From Azolla pinnata (Eukaryota; Streptophyta; Polypodiopsida; Salviniales; Salviniaceae): a stretch of 24,259 nucleotides of DNA. Position numbers and translations under genes: made by a program. The notes beneath the pieces are model-generated. The model did no database searches, was not told the origin of the DNA, and saw only the letters and a program-made list of their open reading frames with translations. Shown here piece after piece: positions 9,181-20,200 of the stretch. Location of the stretch: the NCBI GenBank assembly GCA_037176905.1, contig JBBBWG010005435.1:3742-28000 (forward strand), in the 5' to 3' direction. Numbering within the stretch: position 1 is the first letter of the stretch; each line of letters begins with the position of its first letter.

Positions 9181-10934
9181 TGCAATAAAACACAGAGAAG
9201 AAGAAGATTACGGAATTTCGAGTGCCTTTTGCATTGCGCGAAAAGCCGCTCCGATTAGTTTTGTCTTCCCCCGCAAACGTCACGATCGGGGGGGGAAAAT
9301 GCCTGGGAAAAGCCAGAAGAGTCTCTTGCTACTATTTGACGCATACGTCTGTTTGTTCTGATTTTCGCGTCTTATTCTGCGCCACGTGCTCATCGCGGCT
9401 AGGGGCCTCTGCAAAAATAAGCAGTATGCAGAGATGCAGAAGAGAGCTTTTTTTTTTCTCTCTTCTTTTTGTTTTTTTCCTTGCGAGAACACACCACCGC
9501 GAAAAAATAATCGCAGGCGTATCCGTATAAATATCTCCCTGCCAGTGCTTGTCGATTGCCTTGCCGCCAAGACTCTGGAATCTCTTTCTGCCTAGAAAGC
9601 TCAGACATAGACATGCATATCATGCAATCCAACGATGCGAATCGTTCTTCCAAAGAAAAAGAAAGTATCGAGCAATTGCTGCTCCATGTCCGTCGGATCG
9701 TGTTTGCAGGGATTTCGCGGCGACTGCGTTTACAACAGAAAATTTCGCAAAGCTAACGACACTGCCTTCTGACGCCGAGTTCCACGAGTCGCAATTCACG
9801 AAAATGAAGAATCCGAACTAGAGACGTGCAAAACTTTGGTTTTCAAACCATCTTCCATTCTTCTGGTAGTTTAAGTGCTTGTCGAATGCGCGAAAATTCG
9901 ACAGAATTCCAATCGCTCGGCGTTCTTCCAAAAGCCAGAGAAAAATGCATATGCGAAACGATACTCTGGCGATTGTCGTTTCAAACGCTTGATTAGTAAT
10001 ACTGCCCCTTTCCAAAATGGCTTTAACACCACTCATTTCAGAAATGTATATGGGAAACGATCTCCGGCGACGAATCCACAATCTTCAAAGGGAAATCCAC
10101 TGCAATGCGAGCGATGCCATAATGCTTTTTTTATCACATGCTACTACGCATAAGACCACGCGCGATGATGCCTGAATTCTTCTCCATTCTGACCAGGATC
10201 CACTTTCTCTTCAATGATTGGCACTAGTCTCCATACATGGGACGGAAAATGTATGATCCTCGCGAAGCAATCTGAAGAAAATAAGAGCAAGATTTTCGAA
10301 CACCGCCATTCTAAACACTGACATGAGCCAAAAATCCAAAACCTTTCTGATCGACACAAAATCCAAAGCGATCGATTCCCATCGAAACGTGCCGAAATCG
10401 AGCGATTCAGCAAGGGTAGCAGCTGCAGATGCAATTATCCCGCAAGCTGATGTGTTTTTTCCAAAGGAAATCAGTTTACAGGAAACAGTTTGAACACAAG
10501 ATTTGGTTGAGACGGTTACCTTCCGATCTGCGCACAGATGTTGGAATGGCTTCGTCGGGCTGTAGGCAGCAACCGGAGAGCTGCAGAAAAAGGATCAGAA
10601 ATGAAAGCAGTGAAGCAAAATTTGAAAGAAAAGACTGAAAAGAGTTTCTAGTTTTCACCATGTAAATCAAGCAGTTGCCAATTCAGCTGCTGTTAGTCTG
10701 AGCAAGTACTTCCTGTTGCCCCTGGGTTTCACATCCTTCACCAGAACTGCCCAATTTCGAATCGTGTGTCGAAACACTGGGGTGATGGAGTGGCCAATTG
10801 TCGATATACGATTCGGCGGATTATGCAGTTGCCCCCGTAGATATCTGTGTTCTTTCTTTCAGTACAACTTCTAGATGTTTAGCCATTTAAAATCCTGCCT
10901 CAATATGTTGTAATCGGTGCTGTTCCATCTGTTA
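9181..10934. other. Unrecognised intergenic stretch, CpG-containing
   Basis: About 1.75 kb of more complex sequence, richer in CG dinucleotides than its surroundings. Open frames are short, unrelated to known families and lack splice-consistent structure. A G-box CACGTG lies at 9383-9388. Weakly repeated phrases (CGTTCTTCCAAA near 9643 and 9922; GAAACGAT near 9954 and 10053) suggest old internal duplication. It may be a decayed element or part of an untranslated gene; I cannot tell which. Confidence 0.4.
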
Positions 10935-11194
10935 CAAAGCTCCTTGATCGATCAAGTTATACAGCTAATCGTGAAGAAAAACATCGTGTTGTACTCTCCG
11001 ATTCGGCACAATCCAATGCAACTGACTACATTTCTCAATCAAAAGCTCCCCAAAAACTTCTTGTTTCAAAGCTCCTTGATCAAGTCATACGGCTAATCGT
11101 GAAGAAAAACATTGTGTTGTACTGTCCGATTTGGCGCAATCCATGCGACTCGACTACATTTCTCAATCAAAAGCTCCTCAAAAACTTCTTTGGG
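10935..11194. repeat. 132 bp tandem duplication at the end of the PPR pseudogene
   Basis: CAAAGCTCCTTGATC starts at 10935 and again at 11067, period 132. Both copies continue through GCTAATCGTGAAGAAAAACAT, GTGTTGTACT and GACTACATTTCTCAATC to AAAGCTCC and AAAAACTTCTT. There are only scattered substitutions. Confidence 0.9.
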
Positions 11195-11930
11195 CTTCAG
11201 CCAGAAAATACATAATAGCAGCAAGAACGGGGGTGTTTTTCCAGAAGAAGTCCATTTGCCAAGATCAAAGCATGTAGAGTGTGCCCCAATGCTTCCACAT
11301 GCCCTCAATAAGCAAGTCAAACTGATCACATTTGGAGAAATGCCCACAGATGACATTTTCGGTTGTACATAGCCTCCGATGAATGCATTCCATGCATGAA
11401 ATTAAATCGCGCAACAGGAATGCATCAAACCTTTGCCTTAGCATGGGGCATCTACATTCCCCATACATAACGATTCAACGCGTTTCCCAGAAACGGATTG
11501 TCATCCAGCAAGCATCTCTTACCAATTTTCTACATGTATTTGTTGGCCTTTGTTCTGTATCTCCACTAGCTCCACATGCTTTCAAACTACAGAAGTGGGT
11601 GACTGTATTCGGAGCAACACCATCGTCTTGCATTTTGTTCGAGGCCAAGAAGGGCTTTCCCAGCTGCTGTGCATAGCCTGAAATACGGATGCTCCACGAG
11701 ACAACCTAATGTGGAGGAAGGCTTTCGAACAATACCTTAGATCTCTTGAGAATGCCATATTGAAATATATGTCAAGGAGTCCATTTCCGAGAAAGGGATT
11801 CCATGTCCACTGATCCACCTCCAGAATATGCTGGTAAATGAGGCATCCACATCCGATATCTCCGTCTTGAACTGGGCTTCAGCAAAGCTGCAAGGATGTG
11901 GTCATCAAAATGGAAAGAATCACCTCTCAC
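11090..11930 (-). pseudogene. Decayed pentatricopeptide repeat (PPR, PLS-type) gene
   Basis: PPR proteins bind organellar RNA, and many plant ones direct C-to-U editing or splicing. On the minus strand, recognisable PPR fragments appear in order but in changing frames. About 11920: DDHILAALLK. About 11830-11770: NPFLGNGLLDIY, the start of a typical P/L repeat. About 11465: MYGECRCP with RDLIS. About 11390-11290: WNAFIGGYVQ, then GISPNVISLTCLLRACGSIGA. Downstream: KEVFEELLIEKCS. These fit the plant PLS pattern of 'LLDMY-KCG', 'RDV-SWN-LI-GY-Q' and 'G--PN--T---LL-AC'. Stops and frame shifts between fragments mean no intact protein is encoded. No DYW domain was found. The low-complexity region just upstream on this strand (12047-12260) could be a remnant of its N-terminus, but that is a guess. 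Confidence 0.75.
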
Positions 11931-11950
11931 ATCACGATAGATTAGCAGGG

Positions 11951-12008
11951 CATGGTGAGGGTGGAGAAAAAACTGATGTTTCAAGTCATCTTCTCCACCC
12001 TCACCATG
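11951..12008. repeat. Perfect 18 bp inverted repeat (hairpin)
   Basis: CATGGTGAGGGTGGAGAA at 11951-11968 is the exact reverse complement of TTCTCCACCCTCACCATG at 11991-12008, with a 22-base loop. Flanking bases (GC before, ATGC after) could extend the stem past a small bulge. It sits at the 5' edge of the PPR pseudogene. It could be a chance palindrome, a small foldback element or a small-RNA precursor. Confidence 0.85.
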
Positions 12009-12014
12009 ATGCAC

Positions 12015-13421
12015 AAGACGGTTCCTAGATGACTAAGCTGACTTGGGCTTCTTCTTCTTCTTCTTCGTCTTCTGCTGCTGCTGCTGCTGCTGCTGCCACC
12101 GCCGATGATGATGATGATAACGATGACTGATGCTGATGACCTGATTCTGCATCCTTCTCCACGTACTCTTCAGCAGTTAAGGAAATTGGAGGCACAATAG
12201 GCTGCAACAGGGGCGTATACATGAGCCCCAGTATGTCGGATTCCTTCCTCTCGATCAATCTGATCCCGATTCTTCATGATGACACTGATTGCCCAGCAAT
12301 TGTGCATGACCGAGTATAATGCCTTTGTCTATATAATTTACCTGATTCGATCCGCCCCTTGATGTTGGTCCTGAACTCGGTTTCGGCTGAATGCATTCGA
12401 AGAAACCATGACTTACAAGATCATGTATGGATCGGCCAGAATAGCTCCCCATCTGCTTTGAAGACAATAGCTGCTTTCTAAACATTAACATCAAACAGGC
12501 TTTTGCCCCTCCATGCTACTTTGGGCAATTTCAACACACTGTTACATGTATTTGAAGAAATCTTTCTTTTGAGAGATCATGTAAAATCATCTATTTCTGC
12601 ACAATGTGCTGGTGGGTTTACCCTTCAAGACAATTGGCATAATCCCACATCTACACAAGTCTTCAATTCCTTATAAGCATGCGTTACTCCCATATAAAAA
12701 GGGAAGGAGGACTTAACCATTTTCTGATCAATAAAAAATGGTTATGAAGTTGGGTGCTCACAGCCTTCTACACAAGTGCACCTTTCTCTGGTTAGAACAA
12801 TATTCATCGATACACAGCCGAGAACAGTCTACTACCAACCACCCAAGGATATAAACTCAACTTACTATGGGATGCAACTCAACAGATAAGTTCAAGAAAT
12901 CCATCTACAGGATTGCTAGTCATGTACAAGAAACCATAGCGGAGTGTCCTGAGTCAATGTGCAGTTATTGAATATACAGTACATACACATATGCATTACA
13001 GACTTAAAATAAGGGAAAAAACAAAACTGCATTCAATTGGCATTGTCTAATCATGTTGCATTCTAAAGAGTATAACAAGTTCCTGTCAACCAGGACAATT
13101 TTTTCAAATCAAACTAATACCCAAAGAAAACACCTACAAAGAAAAGAGCAGTAGAAGTCATCTGAAAAGCATTAGGAGAGAAGAGATGTTATTCTCATCC
13201 CATGATATTATTAGCATCTGAACTATTCTTGAAGTGAGGGCTGGCTTGATCAGACAGGAGTTATCTAGCTTAGAGCCAAGTTGGTCATTTACTGGATAAG
13301 ATTCATTTACAACAAGCAAGCATTCCATTGACTGGTTGTCATGAGGACCATGTAAAGTCAGCAACACGTACATATTTGAATATTCTCCTGTTATTTTCTC
13401 CATTACAAAAAGGCCAAAACT
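12015..13421. other. Intergenic region downstream of the FAX gene
   Basis: It contains CTT/CTG and GATGAT triplet runs at about 12046-12115 and the probable 3' UTR of the FAX gene in its right part. On the minus strand, 12260-12047 has a frame with GLMYTPLLQPIVPPISL and TAEEYVEKDAES followed by Ser, Ala and Glu runs, and 12460-12345 has another short frame ending at a possible GTAAAT donor. These might be exons or remnants, but I could not build a consistent gene from them. Confidence 0.4.
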
Positions 13422-16317
13422 TTATGCATGTGAGGTCCGCATAATGCCATGAATATAGCCACCTGTCATAATAAATGATGCAATGGACACAACACCAGCT
13501 GGGAAAAACTTCCCTGAATTTTTGAACCGACTTCCCATGACAAACAAAAGGAGAGCAGAGATACCTGAAACAAAACAAGAATCAAGAGATATTCCCAGTA
13601 GAAAACATGATACGATCATCATATGCATTTGAAGTTACCTAATCCTAATGACGATGCAAAAACTGGATTAGTTGGTAGCTGAGAATAGACAACCAATAAT
13701 GCCAATCCTGAGCCAACCCCTGAGATGAGTGACTTTGTGCTTCTGCTTTTCAGGTACCCAATCGCCCCTCCCGCTGATCAAACCCAATTCATCAGAACAT
13801 TTTTCAGATATTATTTTCCAGTTTCAGAAGCTTAGCAAAAAATATGCAAAACTGCACGATGTGTGTATGCAATGCAGAACGTACACCATGCACAGTTCAT
13901 TCTGCTAGAAAAAGTGTAGCTCTCTATTGTTAGGGATCAGAAAAGGATATAGGGTCTCTCCACAGAAGTTAAGATGATAGCCATAATGTGCACATAAAAC
14001 TAGCATGATTATTTTAATCAAGGCTTATGAACCCCTCCCATGCAAACAAAATTTCAATATAAAATCTAGAGAAGACCTATTTAGCTCAAGGAGACATTCT
14101 TTACATCTTCTAAAGAAGGATGATTCATGTAAAAGAAGTACATGGTCCTAGCTGAGGGTGCGAACACTAATAAAAAGCGTGTGAGCTAGAGAATTTGCAA
14201 GGAGGCTTCTATGTGGCTTGATCATAATCATAGTGTTATTCCTTGCGCACACACCAGTCATCATGTCACAAGAGAGACTGACAGACAAACAGAGACAGGC
14301 AGAGAGAGACAGAATGAGAGTGAGGGCATGACAATATGGATGTAATATGTGATTTTTGTTCTTTATGAAATTATTTACAAAACTATTTCACATTTCACAT
14401 GCTCCCAAGAACTCCTGTGGTTGCATTAAAACCCATAAAGAAGATGAATTCGTCCAGATGTTTGTACAGGACCTTTCATACTACCTCGTAAACTCCTTTT
14501 CCATTACTTATGGAAGAACCATCCACTTTTACTCACGTGAATTCTCTGCTTCTTGTATTTTTTTCCCAGCCCAATCTATCCACTTCTCAAACATAATTGC
14601 ATATGACTTCGCAACTTCCTGATTTTTTTCCCAACCTCATCATTATCCCTCCACAGAGATGTAAAGTTTAAATCTATTCCCTTATCTCTCCTTCATGGTA
14701 AATAGCAATGCCAAACCGTATCATTCCATCACGGGGTGCAACAGCACCTCCCATCGCCAAATACAGATTCATTAAGGGGATATCATTTGATGTGAATGAA
14801 TATGTTTGCATGTAGTATATGCATACAGGGGTGTTTATCAGCTTCTTGTATGTTCTTCCCAGCCTAATCTCCATCCTGTTCCATGTGAAATTGTGAATTC
14901 ACTCTCTAAACTCTCCTTCATTCTAGTAGTAATACAAGTCCGTAGCATTTTTTACTATAAGATGCACTATGATGCTTGATCGCCCTATTGTGATTGGTTC
15001 AGGGGATATTGGTTAGGTGGAAATGCATCTACATACACATGCATAGACATAAATATATGCTTACATGCATATGAGTTTCCAATTTGTTGTATGTGTTTCC
15101 CAGCACAATCTCCAAGTCATTCCCTCAAAAAATGCCCCCAACCACTCGCAAATGAAGCTCGAATTTATTCATTCTCTCTCATTCATTATAATAGCAATGC
15201 TGATCCGTAGCATGTTCTACTATGGGATGCACCAGGATCTTGAATCACACAATGGAGATTGGTTCGGTCAATGTTGGTTTGATTTGAAGTTCAATATTAA
15301 TCATAAATTTGAGAAAATTTAATCATTCTGGTTGGAATTGAAGTTCGAATCCCAATGTTTCCATCATTTACACAAAGAGAAAAGAATACCACAAACTCCA
15401 ATGACATACCTTTGCTCTTTCTCTCTCTCACTATGACTAAAAACGCTCAAGGAGTGGCATTTATGGAAATTTAAGAAGCAATCAGAATTACAAAAAAGGA
15501 ATCGCATTTTACGAATTAGCAACCCAACGACTGGTGACAACTGATGCAACCACAAAACAATAAACGATCGAAAAGGTTCGGAGGTAAAATCAAGTGCTTG
15601 AAGAAACAGTGAAACGAGTAAAATTGCATGAAAGAAACCCTAAACCCTAAACCCTGTGGCAAGTCTTGGCACAAGTATAAGCATGTATAGCAAAGATGGA
15701 ATCTTACCTGCTATGAGGGCTGCATATGCTAAAGTGATCTTTTGTGATGTTATCATCTTGTTCTTCTTGGAAGACTCCTCATTTTCTTCTCCACCAGAAT
15801 CACCACCACCACTACTACCCTTACCTCCATCGCCTGAATTTCCTGAGTTCCCACTATCATCTCCGCCGCCGCCGCCGCCGCCGCCTTCCTCCAACTGTTC
15901 CGCAGAAGAGGAAGGCACAGATTCGCTGAGCTGGCTTGCAACTTCCAGCCGCTCATTCAAGAGAGGAGAGTAAGAAGACGAGGCCGAAGAAGCAGCAGAA
16001 GAAGAATCTCCATCGAAGCTTCCCACCGAGAACGTGTAGGAAGAAGAGGAGTACTCGTCAGTGGAGGCGAACCTCTCGGGGTCGACGTTGAAATCCGAGG
16101 AGGCAGAGGCGAGAACACGGGGGAGGAGCGAAAGGGGAGGACGGCGCGGAGCGTCGGCAGGGCAAGAGAGCAAACGCGCTCGGGCTATGGCGGATGCTGC
16201 GGTTGCTGGAGGAGGAGGAGAAGGAGCCGCGAATCGAGCTCTTGGGTAGACGCCTTGCTTCCAGCGGCGGGGTGTAACGACAGAAGAAGCAGATAGGGCA
16301 AGGCAGCAAGCAGCCAT
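13422..16317 (-). CDS. FAX: FAX-type fatty acid exporter, plastid (TMEM14 domain), three exons
   Basis: FAX proteins sit in the plastid envelope and help move free fatty acids out for lipid assembly in the ER. Minus-strand exons: 16317-15708, 13773-13639, 13564-13422; both introns are GT-AG in phase 1, and the total is 888 nt (295 aa plus stop). Residues 1 to about 70 are rich in Ala, Ser, Arg and Pro and low in acidic residues, as in transit peptides. Residues 145-177 are Gly/Ser-rich and acidic, then a Lys patch. The TMEM14 domain runs from about 193 to 291: YAALIAAGGAIGYLKSRS, then TKSLISGVGSGLALLVVYS, then FVMGSRFKNSGKFFPAG, then SIASFIMTGGYIHG. Four short hydrophobic helices fit the family. 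The poly-Gly N-terminal part recalls Arabidopsis FAX2, but I would not assign the subtype firmly. The start at 16317 has good context (TTCCATGGCT). Exon 1 resembles exon 1 of the next gene upstream. Confidence 0.9.
14628..15300. repeat. Diverged tandem repeat in FAX intron 1, period about 230-240 bp
   Basis: Three related units can be followed by two anchors. Anchor one is TCCCARCCTAATCTCCA-like, near 14628, 14857 and 15098 (a fourth, partial copy is near 14564). Anchor two is CTCTCCTTCAT...AGCAATGC..CCGTAGCAT-like, near 14688, 14908 and 15173. Substitutions and indels are numerous, so the array is old. Confidence 0.65.
15635..15655. repeat. Interstitial telomere-like repeat, three CCCTAAA units
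   Basis: GAAACCCTAAACCCTAAACCCTG on the plus strand, i.e. the plant telomere unit TTTAGGG read on the FAX coding strand. It lies inside FAX intron 1, about 50 bp past the donor. CCCTAAA words also act as telo-boxes in plant promoters and first introns. Confidence 0.9.
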
Positions 16318-17279
16318 GGAACCTCTCTTTCTCTCTCTCTGTCGGAAGTAGGGCCTGGAATCTGTGCTGGCTATGGAGCTTGAAACTCTCCTCTGTAGAT
16401 ATACTGCCTACGATCGTGCGCAGGGTTTCCCCCTGGTCTAAGCTTTGGCTATGGCTATGGCTATGGCTATGGCCCAAGTCCCTGATATTCCCTCCATATC
16501 CACTGCTCCCCTGTCATTCCAAACTCCTCATTGCTCTGCACAGCAGAGCCCAATGCTTCAGATATGGTGATGAAGAAGACAGACAGTGCAGAGATTTCTT
16601 CCTGAATCCGAAGCTATGGTGCTTCTGCTGATGGGCTCTTGCATACTCTCTCTCATCAGGAAGATGACCAAATCCAAGCAGAGTATTTCATCAAGCCAAT
16701 TTGTTGGGCATTCTTGGGAAGAAGATGATCAGATTAATCCAGCCAACATTTTTTCTGAATCTGAAGATGAAGGTTGTGAACAAAGATCAAAATGAAAACT
16801 GGATCAAAACAACAAGATCTTTCTGAGCCTTCTGAAAACTTTGAAGCAAAAATGAGTGGCACTCGCAACAATCGACACGACTCGTAGCAAATTCTGTTCT
16901 TTGTCATCAACTGATTGTGAAACCCCCAGTAAAAATAACAGATTTTATGCTGAACATTAATGGAACCCACCCTGTGTCCGAGCAAACAAATTAAGAAAAA
17001 AGAGGAGCAAATATATGACAATTTATTAGATATTGAGCGCTTCTGATGACAGATATGGCTTCTGTGGCTTTAGAACTTTGTTTTCTATATATAAATCAAG
17101 GGTACAAACACCATAATCAATGTCTCTCAACTGTGTCTCCCGACATGCTGCATCCTCTAAGAGAACCACCAGAATTCCCCAAATTCAGCACCATCGGATA
17201 CTAACTACAACATAACTGAAGACCAAAACACAAAATTGTACAGTTCTTACATGTGTATTGATTCTCAGAGGTAATCCTA
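16318..17279 (-). promoter_or_regulatory. FAX upstream region and 3' UTR of the upstream membrane-protein gene
   Basis: The 962 bp between two co-directional genes should hold the 3' end of one and the promoter of the other. A (CT)n run precedes the FAX start. GGCTAT hexamers repeat about five times at 16446-16476. A minus-strand AATAAA at 17027-17022, 253 nt beyond the stop of the upstream gene, is a possible poly(A) signal. Confidence 0.45.
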
Positions 17280-20200
17280 TTACAGCTTGGCAAACCATAA
17301 GGCACGGATTGCGTGCAGGTACTTTGAACCAGCAGTCAGACCTAGCATGAACATGGCAATGCTCATGATAACTGGCTGTGCAATCTGCTTGCCAGCACTA
17401 GATATCGCTGGGTCCTCGGGATTCTTCCAATTGTAAAAGACAGCCAAACCAGTGAAGCAAGCTAACATCACCACTTTAAGAGGGACTTCAGCTATTCCGA
17501 CCAGAAGAGCTGTCACAGGGAGAAACGCACTCACAGGATCCTTCTTTTGCATGACCAGAGAAAACATTGTCAGGAGGACTAGAAGTAGAACGAAAACCGT
17601 ATGATTGATTACTCCGAAGACCGTCCCCGCTCCTAGGATAGTGGCCATCAGGAAAACCCAAGGCTGTCCACTAACAGAGTTAGCTCGTGTTGCCTCACCC
17701 ACACTTAGAACACCTGTCACCAGCAGCAATGCCTGGAGTGTCGGCCAAATGGATGTTGTGCTCACAATCCCTTGGTACATATCCCGTGCAAAGAGGCCAC
17801 ACCAGCCAACTGAAGTCAAAGCATATGCAATTGGACCTTTCAACAGAACTACTGCCTTGTTCAGAAGGACCACAAGTGACACTTTCACATAATGAGAAGC
17901 TGTAAGACACATCATTGCAAGCAAAGAAGCCCATTGGATAAGCTCTGACACTATAGCGCGCCAGGTGAACACAATAATAGAGAAGCCTGTAAAAAAAACA
18001 AAATAGATCTGTTAGGAGCACAGGAATCAAGTAGAAGGTAGTATAATTCATTTCAAGCATCCACTCGCCACAACAATTTGTGTGAGTTCAAGATAATTTT
18101 AAAGAAAAATTTCGTATAAATGCAGAAGGGAAAAAAATGAGCATTCTTATGGTAGAGGAAAAAAGGCCCAACTAGATCCAGTGCCATGTATTCATGATGC
18201 ACGATGCCATACTCCCTGAATCCAACACTATGGAGCAGAAAATCACTTGGGTATCCAGCCGAGGGAGAAAAAATCATTGGCATTTGGTATACCTTCGAAA
18301 GTCGGTTCAGGAACAAAACGTTTTGAGAAATATTGCCTTTTCTTTGCCTAAGCCGCTTTCGGTAACCAAATCAACTCCGGCCATGGCCGATCATAGCAGC
18401 TAATCTGGTTGCAAGACATTATTCTCCACATCCAAGTACCCACAGCCAGATTAACAACATCCCAACAGGCGTTACTCATTTGCCTGTTGTGATACTTTGA
18501 GATCACACCTTGAACATGATCAAACTCTACAGAAGAGCATCACGAGGCACTCAATTGATCCTTTCAATTATGTGAAAGACATTCTTTGCAGAATCATAGA
18601 CAGAAACGTTCTGTTGCATGTTGTGATCCTTTGAGCACAACTTGAATATAATCAAACTCAACAAGAGAGCAGCACAAGGCATCTACAACCTCTCGGACTA
18701 TTATCATGTGATCTTGCAACGCCAGGATCTGGCATTCCACAATACACATTCAATATTTTTCCTCTTCACAACAGAAATCGTAAAATCTATCACCTCATCA
18801 TGAGAAACCGTTCCATATGACTTTGTGACGATAAAGCAATCAAGTGGGATAACCAAGATCAACTCACAGTATCACTGAATTCGAAATGAATCACGAAAAA
18901 CAGCTATTGAATTCAGATAAACAGTGGATGACCATGTAATACTCTCGTTTGGTTGTTACTGATATTGCACAGAGTTCCACTTCTTGTCATCTCAGCAGCT
19001 ATTTTGCCCTCTTGCAAGCCAAAAATGATCTCACTTTCTATTTCTGTTTCTAAACTTACAATCCTACATGCAGTTCACCACTACATTTACAATCTATCAA
19101 TCAAAATACTGAAACGAATGAATTTTACTCACGCTACCCTAGTCAATGGGTCACATCCAATTTGACATTTAGGGCAGAGATACCACTATATTAAAGATTT
19201 TTTTACAGTGTTTCATAATGTTTGTTCATGCATGACTGTATTAGCACAAATAAACTCATATGATATTATCCATTCTGTGTAATATATGAGAAATCATGCA
19301 CTCACCTGTTAATAGGGCAAGAGTATTGGGCGGTTCAGGTACCGGGATGGTAAGTTCCTCCCATTCAGGTGGCAGCTGCCATCTTTTCCGCGGGGGATGA
19401 GGCGTCTGAGCTTTTGAGCTATCCAATGGAGCATCCTCAGATGAAGGGACAGAAGCAGAAGAAGCAGCTAACCTAAAGGCAGGCCCCCATCTATCACCCT
19501 ATAGGGAGAATAAGATCTTTTAATTCTGATTTTATATTTAAACAAATACAACCAATATTTATAAGAGTAAATGAAAATAATCAACAGAAAAGACGAAAAC
19601 AGAATACACGATTTGCAAGATCTTACTGATTATTGCAGATTCATCTAAAACTGAGTATAATCAGACTGAAATCATGAGTGTTTAATGAAACTGTGGAAAT
19701 TCAATAGATTACAATCAACATTAAGGGCACTGGGTTAGGGCTATCTGTTTTTATATTTTCCAATGTCTTTTCATAACCTTCACATCTTAATCTGCAATCG
19801 CAGTTATAATAAAATGACGAGAAGATCTAAACATAGGAAACAACATACACATAAGAAAGAACAAACTTGACACCTTCAAAATCATGGGACTCAAATTTTG
19901 AAAAAGCAGGTGTAGTAAACACCTAATACTTGGAAGAGGAGTTTACGTAACGTTCAAGGGTTTTTAACTCCATTTACCATGTGTCTACTTTTGCTCCTTG
20001 CCACAGAGCATGCATGTAACACTCCATATTGTCTTCTTTGCATGCTCCTTTCCTGCCATAACTTGAAGATATTAGCTAATGAGCGAGAATAATATGTTAG
20101 CCTAGATAAAAAGGTAAAACAATATGTTCTGACACAGACGGATATCAATGCATGGATGAATATTGAGGGAGGGAAGGTGAAAGCTCTAATAGAAGAAGAC

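Larger units (their letters stand above)
13774..15707 (-). other. FAX intron 1, long (1.9 kb) and repeat-bearing
   Basis: This 1934 bp intron is far larger than FAX intron 2 (74 bp). It carries diverged tandem units (14628-15300) and a telomere-like motif 50 bp after the donor. No open frame within it looks like an extra exon. Confidence 0.7.

Noticed and set aside
15640..16317. 225-codon minus-strand frame as a complete protein
   Set aside because: It is FAX exon 1 plus read-through of the intron donor at 15707; the TMEM14 domain is completed only by the exons at 13773 and 13564.
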